A stretch of 64,000 bases of DNA from Fibrobacterota bacterium (GCA_023412475.1 JAEYNR010000048.1:73271-137270); one strand, 5' to 3'. Counted from the stretch's first letter, positions 24,840 through 34,501 are shown. The notes: generated from the sequence alone by a model not told the origin. Numbers and translations: made by a program.

Positions 24840-26129
24840 TCAAACAGCTTCCAAAGCTTCATCAAGAGCATTGATCAGATCATCGGGATGTTCAAGCCCT
24901 ATTGATAATCGTATCAGATCAGGGGTAAGACCGCTTTCCATTTGCTGCTTTTCAGTAAGCTGGCTGTGAGAGGTGCTGGCTGGATGCAGAATCAGGCTTT
25001 TCGCATCACCGACATTAGCTAAATGCGAGAAAAGCTGAATTGAATCGATGATTTTTACAGCCGGATCGTATCCACCCTTTACACCAAAAACTACCATCCC
25101 TCCGAAACCGTTTTTCAGGTATTTACTTGCGGTTTTATATGAAGGATCACCTTCAAGACCAGGATAGCGAACCCAGGAGACTTTTGAGTGATTTTTCAGA
25201 TGTTGAGCGATTTTCATGGCATTCTCTGAATGTTTTACCATACGAACTGGCAGTGTCTCGATTCCCTGCAGAAAGATCCAGGAATTGTCAGGTGAAATAG
25301 CAGCGCCAAGATTTCGAAGAGGAACAGTGCGTACCCGTAAAGCAAAAGCGATCGGAGAAAGTTGTTGAGGCAAATCCATCGCCCAGCGTAAACCATGATA
25401 ATTGCTGTCTGGTTCTGTAAACAGAGGATGATTCCCGGCTTTCCAGTCAAACTTTCCAGCATCGGTTATGATCCCCCCGATTGCCGCTCCGTGTCCTCCC
25501 AGCCATTTGGTCAGCGAATTTATTACGATATCTGCACCAAGCTCAATGGTGCAAAGTAAATATGGAGTAGTAAAGGTACCATCAACAATCAGAGGCAGGC
25601 CATTACGATGTGCGATTTCTGCAACAGCTTTGACATCTGTATAATCGAGCACCGGGTTACCGATTGTCTCAATGTAAAGTGCCCTGGTTCGATTGGTAAT
25701 CGCTTTCTGAAAGTTTTCTGTATTTTTGGAATCGACAAATTTAACATTTATACCGAACTTTGGAAGAATTGAATCGAACTGAGTGTAAGTGCCACCATAC
25801 AGATTGTTAGCAGATACTATTTCATCACCGGATTGAGCTAACGTTATAATAGTATAAAAAATGGCCGATGTACCAGATGCCAATGCCACCGACGCAGCTC
25901 CACCCTCCAATTGAGTAACTCTCTGCTCCAATATGTCGGTTGTAGGATTTTGAAGACGGGTGTAGATGTTACCCAGCTCTTTTAAAGCGAACAGATTTGC
26001 CGCGTGTTCGGTGCTTTTAAACAGATATGAACTGGTTCGGTAAACAGGCACTCCCCGTGAGCAGGTTGCATCCACGCTTTGCCCTGCATGAAGGGCCAGT
26101 GTTTCGAAGCGATACTTTTGAAGGCTCAT
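24840..26129 (-). CDS. metY: O-acetylhomoserine sulfhydrylase (Cys/Met metabolism PLP enzyme)
   Basis: Forms homocysteine (or methionine) from O-acetylhomoserine and sulfide or methanethiol. About 429 residues, the longer MetY type of the Cys/Met-metabolism PLP family. The N-terminus FETLALHAGQ and the PLP-lysine site SLTKWLGGHG (about 210) are typical. I chose the ATG at 26129, nine bases after AAAGG; the ATG at 26138 abuts that site directly. No SAM or other riboswitch is visible in the short upstream gap. HPr lies upstream on the same strand. Confidence 0.92.
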   Translation of the reverse strand: MSLQKYRFETLALHAGQSVDATCSRGVPVYRTSSYLFKSTEHAANLFALKELGNIYTRLQNPTTDILEQRVTQLEGGAASVALASGTSAIFYTIITLAQSGDEIVSANNLYGGTYTQFDSILPKFGINVKFVDSKNTENFQKAITNRTRALYIETIGNPVLDYTDVKAVAEIAHRNGLPLIVDGTFTTPYLLCTIELGADIVINSLTKWLGGHGAAIGGIITDAGKFDWKAGNHPLFTEPDSNYHGLRWAMDLPQQLSPIAFALRVRTVPLRNLGAAISPDNSWIFLQGIETLPVRMVKHSENAMKIAQHLKNHSKVSWVRYPGLEGDPSYKTASKYLKNGFGGMVVFGVKGGYDPAVKIIDSIQLFSHLANVGDAKSLILHPASTSHSQLTEKQQMESGLTPDLIRLSIGLEHPDDLINALDEALEAV

Positions 26130-26236
26130 AGAATTCATCCTTTCCCGATGATACTCAACCGTTTTTGACCAAAGTGTTTATTCAATTCAGTTATACTTCA
26201 AAGAGCTTTTTATACCTGTTGTCTAATGTGACAAAA

Positions 26237-26500
26237 TTATATACCTGAGCCGTTTTCAAAGATCTCTGATAGCTCTTCGATTGCGGTTTCTTCATCACTT
26301 CCATCTGCGATTACTTCGATCAGCTCCCCTTTTTTGGCTGCCAGCAAGAGAAGCTGAAGAATTGAACAACCATCAGCCTCACTGGGTCCATAGGAGATTT
26401 TTATTTTTGAATTATACTGCTGACATTTCTCCACTATTTTTGCCGCTGGTCTTACATGAATCCCATGTTCTTCTCGAACAACAAACTTCCTTGATATCAT
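26237..26500 (-). CDS. ptsH: HPr phosphocarrier protein
   Basis: 87 residues, the normal HPr length. The phosphorylated His is in GIHVRPA (His near residue 14), and the regulatory Ser site is in GCSILQLLLLAA (Ser near residue 46), so both PEP/enzyme I and HPr-kinase control sites are conserved. The ATG at 26500 has GGAGG six bases upstream; the longer frame to 26635 has no support. No other PTS genes are in the window. Confidence 0.93.
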   Translation of the reverse strand: MISRKFVVREEHGIHVRPAAKIVEKCQQYNSKIKISYGPSEADGCSILQLLLLAAKKGELIEVIADGSDEETAIEELSEIFENGSGI

Positions 26501-26695
26501 CAGTAACCTCCAACATTTATTAATTCGCAGCATATAAGAGATAGTTTTAGGAGTAAAGTCTACCATTGCCGCAACGGCCTTGTTCACTTTTTTGGTGAAC
26601 ATTATTAATATAGTTTCGGATAATTTGTTGATCAAAGAATTTCCTTATGAATCGAAAGTTTTTTTGGGATTACCCTTTAGGGGAAACCTGTCTTA

Positions 26696-26794
26696 ATGCG
26701 GTTGCAAAAAATGTGCAAAGCTGATACCAGCTTGATCACATTTCTACTTGTATTAATTGTTACAACGCTGATCACTGTGATTGAGATTTTGTAA
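26696..26794 (+). CDS. Possible 32-aa single-helix membrane peptide
   Basis: A short ORF with a positively charged N-terminus (three Lys/Arg) and a 20-residue hydrophobic segment (LITFLLVLIVTTLITVIEIL), the layout of many small membrane proteins and type I toxins. An AGGGG lies 12 bases upstream, which is far. A candidate terminator follows at 26867-26896. No homology is recognised. Confidence 0.3.
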   Translation: MRLQKMCKADTSLITFLLVLIVTTLITVIEIL

Positions 26795-26866
26795 CATTCT
26801 CTAAACAAATGTGTTGTACCATGATGAGATCCATTTTTTATAACACTCGAGAAATAAAAAGTAAGT

Positions 26867-26896
26867 ACCTGTCTTCATTGGGAATACAGGTTTTTT
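26867..26896 (+). terminator. Candidate intrinsic terminator
   Basis: ACCTGT (26867-26872) pairs with ACAGGT (26886-26891) followed by a run of six T. It lies 72 bases after the possible small membrane peptide and has no other obvious gene to serve. Confidence 0.5.
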
Positions 26897-26987
26897 ATCC
26901 TATTATCGTGCATGGGCATACTTTAATGTATTAAGGATTTTTTACTCGTTATCATTGCAATTCTTTTATTTTCATGTAAAATTATTT

Positions 26988-27306
26988 GTTACTACTCAGC
27001 CCTTTGAACATATATCTGTAAAAAACTATAAACAATAAGAATAGAATCAGAATTAATCAGATAAAAACAATCAGACAGAATGGGGTAAAATTAGAAATAG
27101 AATATCTAATCAGATAAGCTTGAAGAAAAAAGTGTTTTTCATTTCCGATTCTTTGTTTAGATATTCTTAACCTGCCCACCGTACTTTAGGTACTAAGGGA
27201 GGCGGGCCTGCCCACCGTACTTTAGGTACTAAGGGAGGCGGGGATTACTTCTGATTAGATATTATTACATGATATTTTCTTCGAATAGATAGCAGAGTAG
27301 TTATAA
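26988..27306. repeat. MITE-like element, second copy (module M5)
   Basis: Left end GTTACTACTCAGC (26988-27000), right end GCAGAGTAGTTATAA (27292-27306), inverted with respect to each other. It carries AT-rich filler and the 36-bp tandem pair. Compare the 191-bp copy at 17757-17947. No ORF for a transposase. Confidence 0.5.
27171..27242. repeat. Two identical 36-bp tandem units
   Basis: CCTGCCCACCGTAC...GGGAGGCGGG repeated exactly at 27171-27206 and 27207-27242. Each unit holds a GTAC/GTAC pair around TTTAG and GC-rich ends that could pair. Perfect identity suggests a recent duplication. Confidence 0.85.
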
Positions 27307-27355
27307 TTATTTGTTGCACATTTTCTTATCACATATTTTCAGGAGGCATTACGCT

Positions 27356-27886
27356 GTGAAACGTTTATTTGCTCTTTTATTTTGTATCGTTTTTTCCTCA
27401 TCAATCTACGCACAGAACTGGGCATCATCAGAAGGAAGTTGCTTCGAAAAAGGTGATTTCAATATCAGCGCTGGGTTGGGTATCGGCTGGTTGGGTTTTT
27501 TTGTAATTGGTGAATACGGTATAAACGACGCAATTTCTGCTAGTATTGCCACAGGTTATCAGGGTTATGGACACGATCCGGATTGGAGATATAATTATGT
27601 ACCGATCGTAGCCAGAGCAGCATTTCACCCCTTTAACCTTAAAGTACTCAGTAATAAGATACCGATCCGCAGTAAACTGGATCCATATGCAGGACTTGCC
27701 ATGGGGTGGCATATTGGTTGGGCTAGCGATCTTAAAGATTTAGGGCTTAGTTCCCCAAGCGTTGGCGGATTTAAATTCCGGGAGCTTATAGGAGCTAAAT
27801 TTTATCCTACAGAAAAGTTTTTCGTGACTTTTGAAGAAGGTGGTGGTCTGAGCTGGATCAATTTAGGTGCTGGCTTTAAGTTCTAA
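27356..27886 (+). CDS. Outer-membrane beta-barrel-like protein
   Basis: About 176 residues. Signal peptide (about 1-20, ending IYAQ), then alternating hydrophobic/polar beta strands with many Gly and aromatics (ISAGLGIGWLGFF, ISASIATGYQGYG, WHIGWASDL) and a C-terminal Phe, as in small porin-like barrels. Function unknown. The start is GTG at 27356, nine bases after AGGAGG. A 10-bp hairpin follows the stop. Confidence 0.75.
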   Translation: MKRLFALLFCIVFSSSIYAQNWASSEGSCFEKGDFNISAGLGIGWLGFFVIGEYGINDAISASIATGYQGYGHDPDWRYNYVPIVARAAFHPFNLKVLSNKIPIRSKLDPYAGLAMGWHIGWASDLKDLGLSSPSVGGFKFRELIGAKFYPTEKFFVTFEEGGGLSWINLGAGFKF

Positions 27887-27928
27887 TACCTTAGGCAGAA
27901 TAGCAAAATTACTGCCCTCCTTACAAAA

Positions 27929-27976
27929 GCTCTTCTTGTTTTTTTACAGGTTATCACGTAATAAAGCAAGAAGAGC
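27929..27976. terminator. Hairpin after the beta-barrel gene
   Basis: GCTCTTCTTG (27929-27938) pairs with CAAGAAGAGC (27967-27976) around a 28-base loop that itself starts with a T run. No T tract follows the stem on the plus strand, so terminator function is uncertain. Confidence 0.35.
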
Positions 27977-28042
27977 AATACTTACAGAAACAATCCATTA
28001 TAAAAAACCATATTCTGACACAAAGAACTACTAATAAGAAAA

Positions 28043-28639
28043 ATGTACTTTTCTAAGCCAAATCACCGCTCAGGTATCCGGGAACTAAAACAGGTGCAGG
28101 TTCGGGAAGATGGCTCGTTACGCCTTGCCATTGTATCCGACACCCATTCGACTCCTCATGTTCGTGCAACAGAGATAATTGCCACTTTACAACCTGATGC
28201 AATCCTGCATGCAGGAGATATCGGCGAGCTAAGCGTACTGGACCAACTTGCTGCAATCAGTCCGGTTTATCCAGTACGTGGCAATATTGACCAGAGACTC
28301 CCGTCTTTGCCAGATGAACTGGTGCTGGAAATCATTTCGAAAGAGCGGCTCATTCTCCGGATTTTAACGTTGCACGTGGGGCTTTATGGACCAAAACTGC
28401 AACCACAAGTTGCCCGCAAAGTAAAAGCAGAAGCTGCGTCACTTATCGTATGCGGACACTCTCATGTACCTTTTATCGGAAGCGGTAACGGGTATACGGT
28501 CTTTAATCCCGGTTCCATAGGCCCAAGGCGGCATGGTCTGCCTATTGTGTTTGGCTTACTTGAACTGGATGCAGGAGACTTTCGATTAAGTCATATTGAT
28601 TGTGAAACGGGTTTAACCTGGAGACCACCAGTGTGTTGA
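28043..28639 (+). CDS. YfcE/MJ0936-type metallophosphoesterase
   Basis: A 198-residue cytoplasmic calcineurin-like phosphodiesterase. The metal ligands are all seen: SDTHS (about 32-36), HAGDIGE (about 55-61), RGNID (about 77-81) and CGHSHVP (about 137-143). An N-terminal extension of about 25 residues precedes the core. Natural substrate unknown for the family. The ribosome-binding site is weak; no closer ATG is better. Monocistronic. Confidence 0.88.
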   Translation: MYFSKPNHRSGIRELKQVQVREDGSLRLAIVSDTHSTPHVRATEIIATLQPDAILHAGDIGELSVLDQLAAISPVYPVRGNIDQRLPSLPDELVLEIISKERLILRILTLHVGLYGPKLQPQVARKVKAEAASLIVCGHSHVPFIGSGNGYTVFNPGSIGPRRHGLPIVFGLLELDAGDFRLSHIDCETGLTWRPPVC

Positions 28640-28958
28640 CAATTTCAAACATGAGATGTCTTGGTTTTTGCTATTTCTATGATACCATTATTCCGTCAAT
28701 TAATTATTACTCAGTTATCAAAATAGCAGGAACTTACAATTCCAAACAGATAAAATTCCAAATCACGATTCTTAAATCTTAAACAAATTTCAATTGTTAA
28801 AATCCGAAATTCTAAACAGGAACAAGAGTCTATTAAAAGGTAGCTTAGCTTATCACTACCGCCCTTTTACCTATCTCCTGTTCTTTTCTTGTTCTTTTTT
28901 CGAATGTCGTGCTTATTCCAATTAATTTATATTTGACATTTAATTACCGGAGCAGTAG
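28640..28958. repeat. Intergenic region with degenerate AT repeats and module M1
   Basis: 319 bases, no gene. Holds runs of AAATCTTAAAC/AATTCCAAA type (about 28740-28820) similar to those at 17845, 24640 and 33236, and a reverse-complement copy of module M1 (CGAATGTCGTGCTT end) at about 28875-28915. Confidence 0.5.
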
Positions 28959-30734
28959 TCATCTGTCCACAATCCCCTTAAACATCATCTTGTGCCCATA
29001 ATCATCTCTTAACTCAACCAGATACACACCATTTAAATGATTTCTGAGTCTTCCACTATTAAGATCATTTACCAATTTCACAGCACTCCAGCCTGAAATA
29101 AGTTTTCTTTCCACAATGCGTCCGGAAACTGTATACAAAGTATACTGAACAGGTCCTTTTGATAGAAAATTACTACTATTCTTTTGAGATCTTGCTCCAT
29201 AACAGATCTTGGCGGTTTGGGCCGGATATCCCAGAAATTCAATTTCGCTCACATTCAGATAACTACCTGTTCCATTATATCTGACAAATCGCACCGGCTT
29301 AGAATTAACAACTGCCATACTGGTAAAGGCCTTTGCTGCAGGAGTCTGTTTAATGGTGCACAGCTTCTCCCATTTGACACTATCAGAAGAGACTTCAAAA
29401 CTGCGTCCTGCCATCCGCTCCTCATACCCTTCTCTTGGATAATACCGCACATAAGTAATGACCACCCCTTTGCCTTCCCCGAAATCATAACCGACCCATA
29501 CCACATCACCTTCACAGTCTGCATAAGTTGAAGTGTTTCCATCGACAGCAGCCTTATACTGGACACTGCTGTTTTCCTGGTATGGTTTGCCACTGCCGAT
29601 CAGTTTGCCTGTAAGTTTACTGCTTTCCGGCCCTACACCAACTGTTTTTGTTGTTTGGGAAAGAGAGTTGGCAGGCTCTGCATCATCTTTGATATTTTTG
29701 ACTGTCAGATTAATTTTTTTACTGTTTGATATGCCTGAAACAGTGAGCAGGACTGTGCGGTTATCATTTTGCAGTTTTGCTGCGGTTATTGTTGCGCTAC
29801 TATTATCAACAGAATAATTGGAAACTGTTTCAGCACTTTTTTTCTCCAGGTCTTCGGAAAAAAGTATGGATACTGTTCCATTTACCGAAGCAATTGCATC
29901 TGCTATTGAAGGAGCTATGGTATCGGCAACTTCCTGATAGACCCGTACATAATCAATTATGTACTGAATCGGAAATGTGGTGCCTGACGGGTCTCCCCCA
30001 TTGCTGCCTATTGCCTGATTTATCATTATATAGGCTTTCTGATGAAAGGGGTTTCGCAGTCTGGCAAGATTTCCATTAATAGTTGTATCTAGATCTGTGG
30101 TATTCTGTAAAAAGTCATCCACGTAAAGATCTATCTTTTCTTCTGTCCAGTGCATTATCCAGATATGAAAATCTTTTGCAAATTCACTGTCAACTGTTTT
30201 GGTCTGCGAACTCCATTTCGCTTCCCAGCGGGTGTTGGTTCCCCAGGCCACATTTGCATGAAGTTTTCCATTGTAGTATTCCATTATATCCACTTCACCA
30301 TTGCCTGGCCACTCTTCAGAAACCCCCAGAGTCCAGAATGCCGGCCATGAACCCTTGCGAACATCAATCTTAGCCCTGATCTCGAATATCCCGTATTGGA
30401 ATTCTCTTTTACCACGGGTATATAGACTTGCTGAAGTATATTCGTTTCCATTCCAATTATCTCTGCGGGCTTCAATTATAAGATTTCCATCTTCCATTCT
30501 GGTATTTTCAAGCCGTTTTTCGGTATAATATTGAAGCTCATTATTGCGGACATAACCTTTTTCGTATCCCCAGTTACCGGGATCGGGCAAACCGCTTCCT
30601 TCGAATTCATCTGACCAGACCATCTCGTAATTTTCATAAGATAGCTGAGCATCTGCATGATTAATGAAGAAACAGCAGACGGCAAAATGCAGAATCAGTC
30701 CTTTTGCAGAAACCTTTTTTAAACTTTTATTCAT
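28959..30734 (-). CDS. Secreted GH16 beta-glucanase with discoidin-like domain
   Basis: 591 residues. Signal peptide (about 1-29), GH16 catalytic domain (about 35-270) with the nucleophile/acid-base motif EVDIMEY (E147-E152), an Ig-like beta domain (about 275-365), a discoidin/F5-8C carbohydrate-binding-like domain (about 375-505), and a C-terminal sorting-like domain (about 520-591) with YTVSGRIVERK and NGVYLVEL, matching type IX secretion tails. It probably cleaves laminarin-like or mixed-linkage beta-glucans outside the cell. Monocistronic. Confidence 0.92.
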   Translation of the reverse strand: MNKSLKKVSAKGLILHFAVCCFFINHADAQLSYENYEMVWSDEFEGSGLPDPGNWGYEKGYVRNNELQYYTEKRLENTRMEDGNLIIEARRDNWNGNEYTSASLYTRGKREFQYGIFEIRAKIDVRKGSWPAFWTLGVSEEWPGNGEVDIMEYYNGKLHANVAWGTNTRWEAKWSSQTKTVDSEFAKDFHIWIMHWTEEKIDLYVDDFLQNTTDLDTTINGNLARLRNPFHQKAYIMINQAIGSNGGDPSGTTFPIQYIIDYVRVYQEVADTIAPSIADAIASVNGTVSILFSEDLEKKSAETVSNYSVDNSSATITAAKLQNDNRTVLLTVSGISNSKKINLTVKNIKDDAEPANSLSQTTKTVGVGPESSKLTGKLIGSGKPYQENSSVQYKAAVDGNTSTYADCEGDVVWVGYDFGEGKGVVITYVRYYPREGYEERMAGRSFEVSSDSVKWEKLCTIKQTPAAKAFTSMAVVNSKPVRFVRYNGTGSYLNVSEIEFLGYPAQTAKICYGARSQKNSSNFLSKGPVQYTLYTVSGRIVERKLISGWSAVKLVNDLNSGRLRNHLNGVYLVELRDDYGHKMMFKGIVDR

Positions 30735-31623
30735 TGTATCACCCTTTTTATTACCTCTTTTAAGAATAAGATACTCCTAAATGAGTTATTATGGGTTGAA
30801 TTAATTGCCCTGTAATGAATGAGGTGGCCTTATCACCCTATATAACCCTGGCCGGTTCTGAACTTTTTATGCCTACAAAATCAACCTATATTAATAGCAG
30901 AAGAAAAAAATTCGGATAAGCGTTCAGATCTTGAGTCCTGAGATTAAAAAAAACGTAACCAGCGGGTAGTTTTTCACTGTCAGTGGTCTGAAACTGGAAA
31001 TAATAGCCTTTTTTCTATAAACCAGACCCGTTTTTGGAAAGCGATGTGAAAAAACACCCTTTGAAGCATAATACTGGAATGCTTATTGGGGTTTTAATCT
31101 ACTGATCGTGAAATGGGAGCCGCTCAAGATGCATTTGGTATGTTATGCGAGACTTTTACTATACTGAATGCGAACAAAAAACAAAGTGATTGCGTTTTTT
31201 GACCGGCCAAATGCGTTTTTTGCTCTACTGAATGGGAAAAAAGGGCCCTTTGATTTCGTTTTTCGGCATTCGTTTTTTGCTCAACTGAATGCGAAAAAAT
31301 TTAAAGTGAAGGCATGTTTTTTTTCTGCATGCGACAATTTTTGGCCGGCTGATTTAGAAAAAACGGCCTTTGAAGCCGTTATTTTTTAGGCATGTGACAA
31401 GTTTTTGGGGCGCTGATCTTGAAAAATGGGCCTTTGAATGAGATTTTTTATATGCATGCGACAACTTTTTGAAAGCCCGGCACAAAGAACGAGCCTTTAA
31501 AGGAGCTTTTTTGTATGCATACGACAACTTTCTAAAAGCTGAGTATCAAATATCCAGGAAATAAATGCTACTTTGCACAAGTATTTAAGCTGCGCAGAAC
31601 AATAAAACTCTCTGGAGGTTAAT
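30735..31623. other. Intergenic region containing long repeat copy A
   Basis: 889 bases between the divergent GH16 and nitroreductase-like genes. Apart from the long repeat (31003-31545) I see no gene; the 73-codon frame at 31168-31389 is part of the repeat. The promoters of both flanking genes should be at the two ends. Confidence 0.5.
31003..31545 (+). repeat. Long unit-structured repeat, copy A
   Basis: About 550 bases made of diverged units of about 63 bases. The anchor CATGCGACAA (with variants) recurs at about 31328, 31391, 31454 and 31518, and each unit has a GAAAAANGGGCCTTTGAA core and an ATTTTTTA end; the upstream half has the related ACTGAATGGGAAAAAAGGG form. A second direct-orientation copy lies at about 40566-41140 with the same order of units. 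Confidence 0.85.
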
Positions 31624-33132
31624 ATGAAACGGCGCTCATTCGGTAAAATGATGCTATTGGCCGGTACATCCATGTTGACAAAAAATGGCTGGTCTCGCAC
31701 TTTAAAAGCAGCAGCATCCGATATTGAACTTCCATCCCCGACAACTGGCCTTCATTCAGTAGAGAAATGTCTCAACTCCAGGGTTTCGACCCATAGTGGT
31801 TACAGCGGTGCACTGGACCAGCAGATATTGGCAAATGTTCTCTGGGCAGCATCAAGACCACCACTCATGGGTGCTTCACGTTTTATCTATACTGCTACTC
31901 CTGATGGAGTTTTCAATTACGATCCCGTTTCACATAAACTGACACTCCAGACCAGCGGTAACAAACTCTCGGAATCCCAGTTGGCATTTGAAATTGGCGT
32001 AGCAACCGATCCGGCCGGTTTAGCCGAGGATGCAGGCGCGGCATTACACTGGGCTCATCTGGCAGCAGTACCATTTCTTGGAAACACATCGGAGAAACCG
32101 GCCTGTTGTCCTAAGGATAGTGGATACGAAAACGCGAATGAATCCTGGAATCTATCTGCAAACGTACATCTGGTCAACTGTTATGGAAAGATTTCCTCAG
32201 CCAGTGGTTTTAAAACTAATCTGGCTGCAGTTTCATCTGATAATAGTCTTCCAGCTCCATCGGTTAATGGCAGTGTAATACTTGAGGATGCCATGAGGGA
32301 GCCGATTTTCGGCGATGCCTTCAGCAATGATGAGTTGGCACTGGAACAGATCTCACAGTTAGCCTGGGCAGCCTACGGATGTACGCCACACAGCATAGGC
32401 TCCAAGGCTGGGCTGAGTGTAGCCTCATGGAATGCAAAGTACTATCTTAACGGTCGTATTTACATTGTCAGATCCGGATCGGTGGACAGATACCATATGC
32501 GGCAGCTCTCAGGTGAAGATAGCACGCGGGATCACCGCCTCGAACAATTGATCAGTGAAGACCGTAGAACTCAGCTCAGAAGCGCTGTATCCCGGATTTC
32601 TCAGAGTGCACCGGTTTACTTCGTTTTCTGCGGCGATTCAACTTCACGCGAAAGACTTCTGGAAGCAGGTTATTGTGGATCAAGCGCACTTCTTCAGGCT
32701 ACTTCGATGAATATTCAGGGCCATTATTGTGGAGGCTTAACCGACACAGAACGAAGCTCCATACAGACGGCTCTGGGAATCAAGGATGCAGACAAACCTC
32801 TTTTGTTGTTTGCAGCCGGCAAACCATTTGTATCATCGGCAAAACCATCAACCCGTAAAAATTTTCTGAAGCTCTCAGCACATCCCAATCCCTTTGTACA
32901 TAAAACTGAGATAAACATTATTTCAGCCCCGAATCAGAGAATAGAAGCAGCGGTTTTTGATCTCACTGGAAAACAGATCAGAACCCTTGTGCAGTCCGAT
33001 CAGTTTGAATCATCGGTTATTGGCTGGGATGGAAAAGATCACAGGGGCAGATCAGTGGCTACTGGTACCTATGTGTGTAAGATATCCGCCGGAAGCACAG
33101 TTAAATCGATACTGCTACATAAAAAAAAGTAG
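31624..33132 (+). CDS. Tat-signal, two-half nitroreductase-like protein with T9SS-type tail
   Basis: 502 residues. The N-terminus RRSFGKM with a short hydrophobic stretch looks like a Tat signal. Two nitroreductase/SagB-like halves follow: about 60-215 (ILANVLWAASRPP, GVFNYDPVSHKL) and about 225-400 (LEQISQLAWAAYG, then GSSALLQATSMN and a LLFAAGKP end). The last 85 residues form a FlgD-like sorting domain (AHPNPF, VFDLTGKQIRTL, DGKDHRGR, GTYVCKI). A folded flavin-bearing enzyme exported through Tat and then displayed by T9SS is the natural reading, but flavin binding is not proven. GGAGG precedes the ATG. Confidence 0.75.
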   Translation: MKRRSFGKMMLLAGTSMLTKNGWSRTLKAAASDIELPSPTTGLHSVEKCLNSRVSTHSGYSGALDQQILANVLWAASRPPLMGASRFIYTATPDGVFNYDPVSHKLTLQTSGNKLSESQLAFEIGVATDPAGLAEDAGAALHWAHLAAVPFLGNTSEKPACCPKDSGYENANESWNLSANVHLVNCYGKISSASGFKTNLAAVSSDNSLPAPSVNGSVILEDAMREPIFGDAFSNDELALEQISQLAWAAYGCTPHSIGSKAGLSVASWNAKYYLNGRIYIVRSGSVDRYHMRQLSGEDSTRDHRLEQLISEDRRTQLRSAVSRISQSAPVYFVFCGDSTSRERLLEAGYCGSSALLQATSMNIQGHYCGGLTDTERSSIQTALGIKDADKPLLLFAAGKPFVSSAKPSTRKNFLKLSAHPNPFVHKTEINIISAPNQRIEAAVFDLTGKQIRTLVQSDQFESSVIGWDGKDHRGRSVATGTYVCKISAGSTVKSILLHKKK

Positions 33133-33427
33133 CAGGCACTCTTATTCCTCTCTTCAAATCGATATCGTGGTCGGTATCGATATCGAATTTAAAAAGAAAA
33201 AGGACGATAGCGATAACGATTGGTCTGAATGTCAAATCCTGAATCTCAAAACCCAAATCTTAAACAAATCTCAATAATCAATTATCAAATCTCAAACAAG
33301 AACGGAAAATGGCAACAAGGCCAATTTGAAAACTTAAAGCTATAATTTAAAATTTTGTGCTGTGGGATTTTGTTGCAGATTTTGCCGATTAGATAGACGG
33401 GTAGTTACAAGGAACTATGAATCTGGT
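33133..33427. repeat. Repeat modules between the nitroreductase-like and Rpn genes
   Basis: Module M2 (ATCGATATCGTGG plus TCGATATCGAA runs, about 33155-33226), degenerate AAATCTCAAA runs (about 33236-33304) and the M5 end GGGTAGTTAC (33399-33408). No gene. Confidence 0.6.
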
Positions 33428-34501
33428 TCACTCATTATTTAGTCTTTTTAAGTTTTCAAGAATATCCATTGACAAGTCTGTTGTTTTTTGGATCTCCCGG
33501 ATTTTTATGTCCTGTTGAAGTTGTTTTCTCGCCAAATCAATTTTTTCTCTGATCTGCGTTAATCGTTCAATTGGCAAAGATGTTATTTCCTGAATTAGCT
33601 TAGTGTTGATTCCCCTTATAATCATCCTCTGTGCTATATCTAATCTGCCCTTTTCAAAACCTTTTTTCTCCCCCGTTTCTTCACCTATTATTTTCCCCTT
33701 CTCTATTCCCTTTTCCATACCTTTTTCAAAACCCTGTCTTTGCAGTATTTCAAGTATTCTAGACACTTTTCGCTCCCCCAGATTAAACCAGTTGATAATT
33801 TTGCTGACTACCTGATGGCGTATTTGCGAAATCGCAGCATTTTCTATATATCTTCCCACGATATCCAGATTAACCTCAATCTGATCACCCGGCAGCTCTT
33901 TAAAGATTTCGAGTATGTTATCGATTTTGGTCAGAAGTTCCTCTCTTTGAATGTATTTAAGCACGTAAAGACCGATTCTTAACAGAGCGATTCCTTTTAT
34001 CTGGTCATCAGCAATAGTGGAAATGTTAAAAACCTCGAACTGAAAAGTCTGCACATATCGGTAGTCATTATCAATCGGGTCGTAAATGGATGCGGTGTTC
34101 TGAGGGATCTCCCGCTCATCCAGGCCGTGATAAACCACTACCGTGATAACCCTTATCTCTTTTTTGTGCTCAGGGTGCATCTTTGCGTAACGTTGTCTTA
34201 GGATATACATGTAATCATCAAGCTTTTTACCAACATCAGGGTCTCTGGTGCTTTTGTGCTCAAGAAGAATTAAAACGTGATACTCGGAGTCTTCCAACCT
34301 GGCTATTAAAACCAGATCGGAAAGCCGCTCCTCAAACTGCTCATTAACCGAATCGTTCTGAAAAAGTTCTATCGTGTTAATATCGATTCGATAACTTATC
34401 AGATGTATAAGATATTCAGTATAAAGACTACGCAGAATAGCTTTTCTGCCAAAAAACTCCTTGAAGAATCTATCATGCGGGTTTTTGATTTTTGTATTCA
34501 T
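33428..34501 (-). CDS. Rpn-family recombination-promoting nuclease (PD-(D/E)XK)
   Basis: 357 residues of the Rpn/YhgA-like family of putative transposase-related nucleases. N-terminal NPHDRFFKEFFG (8-19), then the nuclease core with SDLVLIA and LLEHKS, supplying the Asp and the Glu-x-Lys of the PD-(D/E)XK fold. The C-terminal region is rich in KGxEKG repeats (about 245-280) typical of the family. Rpn proteins cut DNA and stimulate recombination in E. coli. It is flanked on both sides by dispersed repeat modules, which may be cause or consequence. Confidence 0.88.
   Translation of the reverse strand: MNTKIKNPHDRFFKEFFGRKAILRSLYTEYLIHLISYRIDINTIELFQNDSVNEQFEERLSDLVLIARLEDSEYHVLILLEHKSTRDPDVGKKLDDYMYILRQRYAKMHPEHKKEIRVITVVVYHGLDEREIPQNTASIYDPIDNDYRYVQTFQFEVFNISTIADDQIKGIALLRIGLYVLKYIQREELLTKIDNILEIFKELPGDQIEVNLDIVGRYIENAAISQIRHQVVSKIINWFNLGERKVSRILEILQRQGFEKGMEKGIEKGKIIGEETGEKKGFEKGRLDIAQRMIIRGINTKLIQEITSLPIERLTQIREKIDLARKQLQQDIKIREIQKTTDLSMDILENLKRLNNE

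Larger units (their letters stand above)
26795..27355. other. Intergenic region with repeats and terminator, no further gene
   Basis: About 560 bases. Contains a candidate terminator (26867-26896), an MITE-like interval bounded by GTTACTACTC ends (26988-27306), and inside it two perfect 36-bp tandem units (27171-27242). The right end carries the start region of the beta-barrel gene. I see no other coding region. Confidence 0.5.

Noticed and set aside
29184..30528. Several plus-strand ORFs across the GH16 gene
   Set aside because: All are shadows of the well-supported minus-strand gene and have no motifs of their own.
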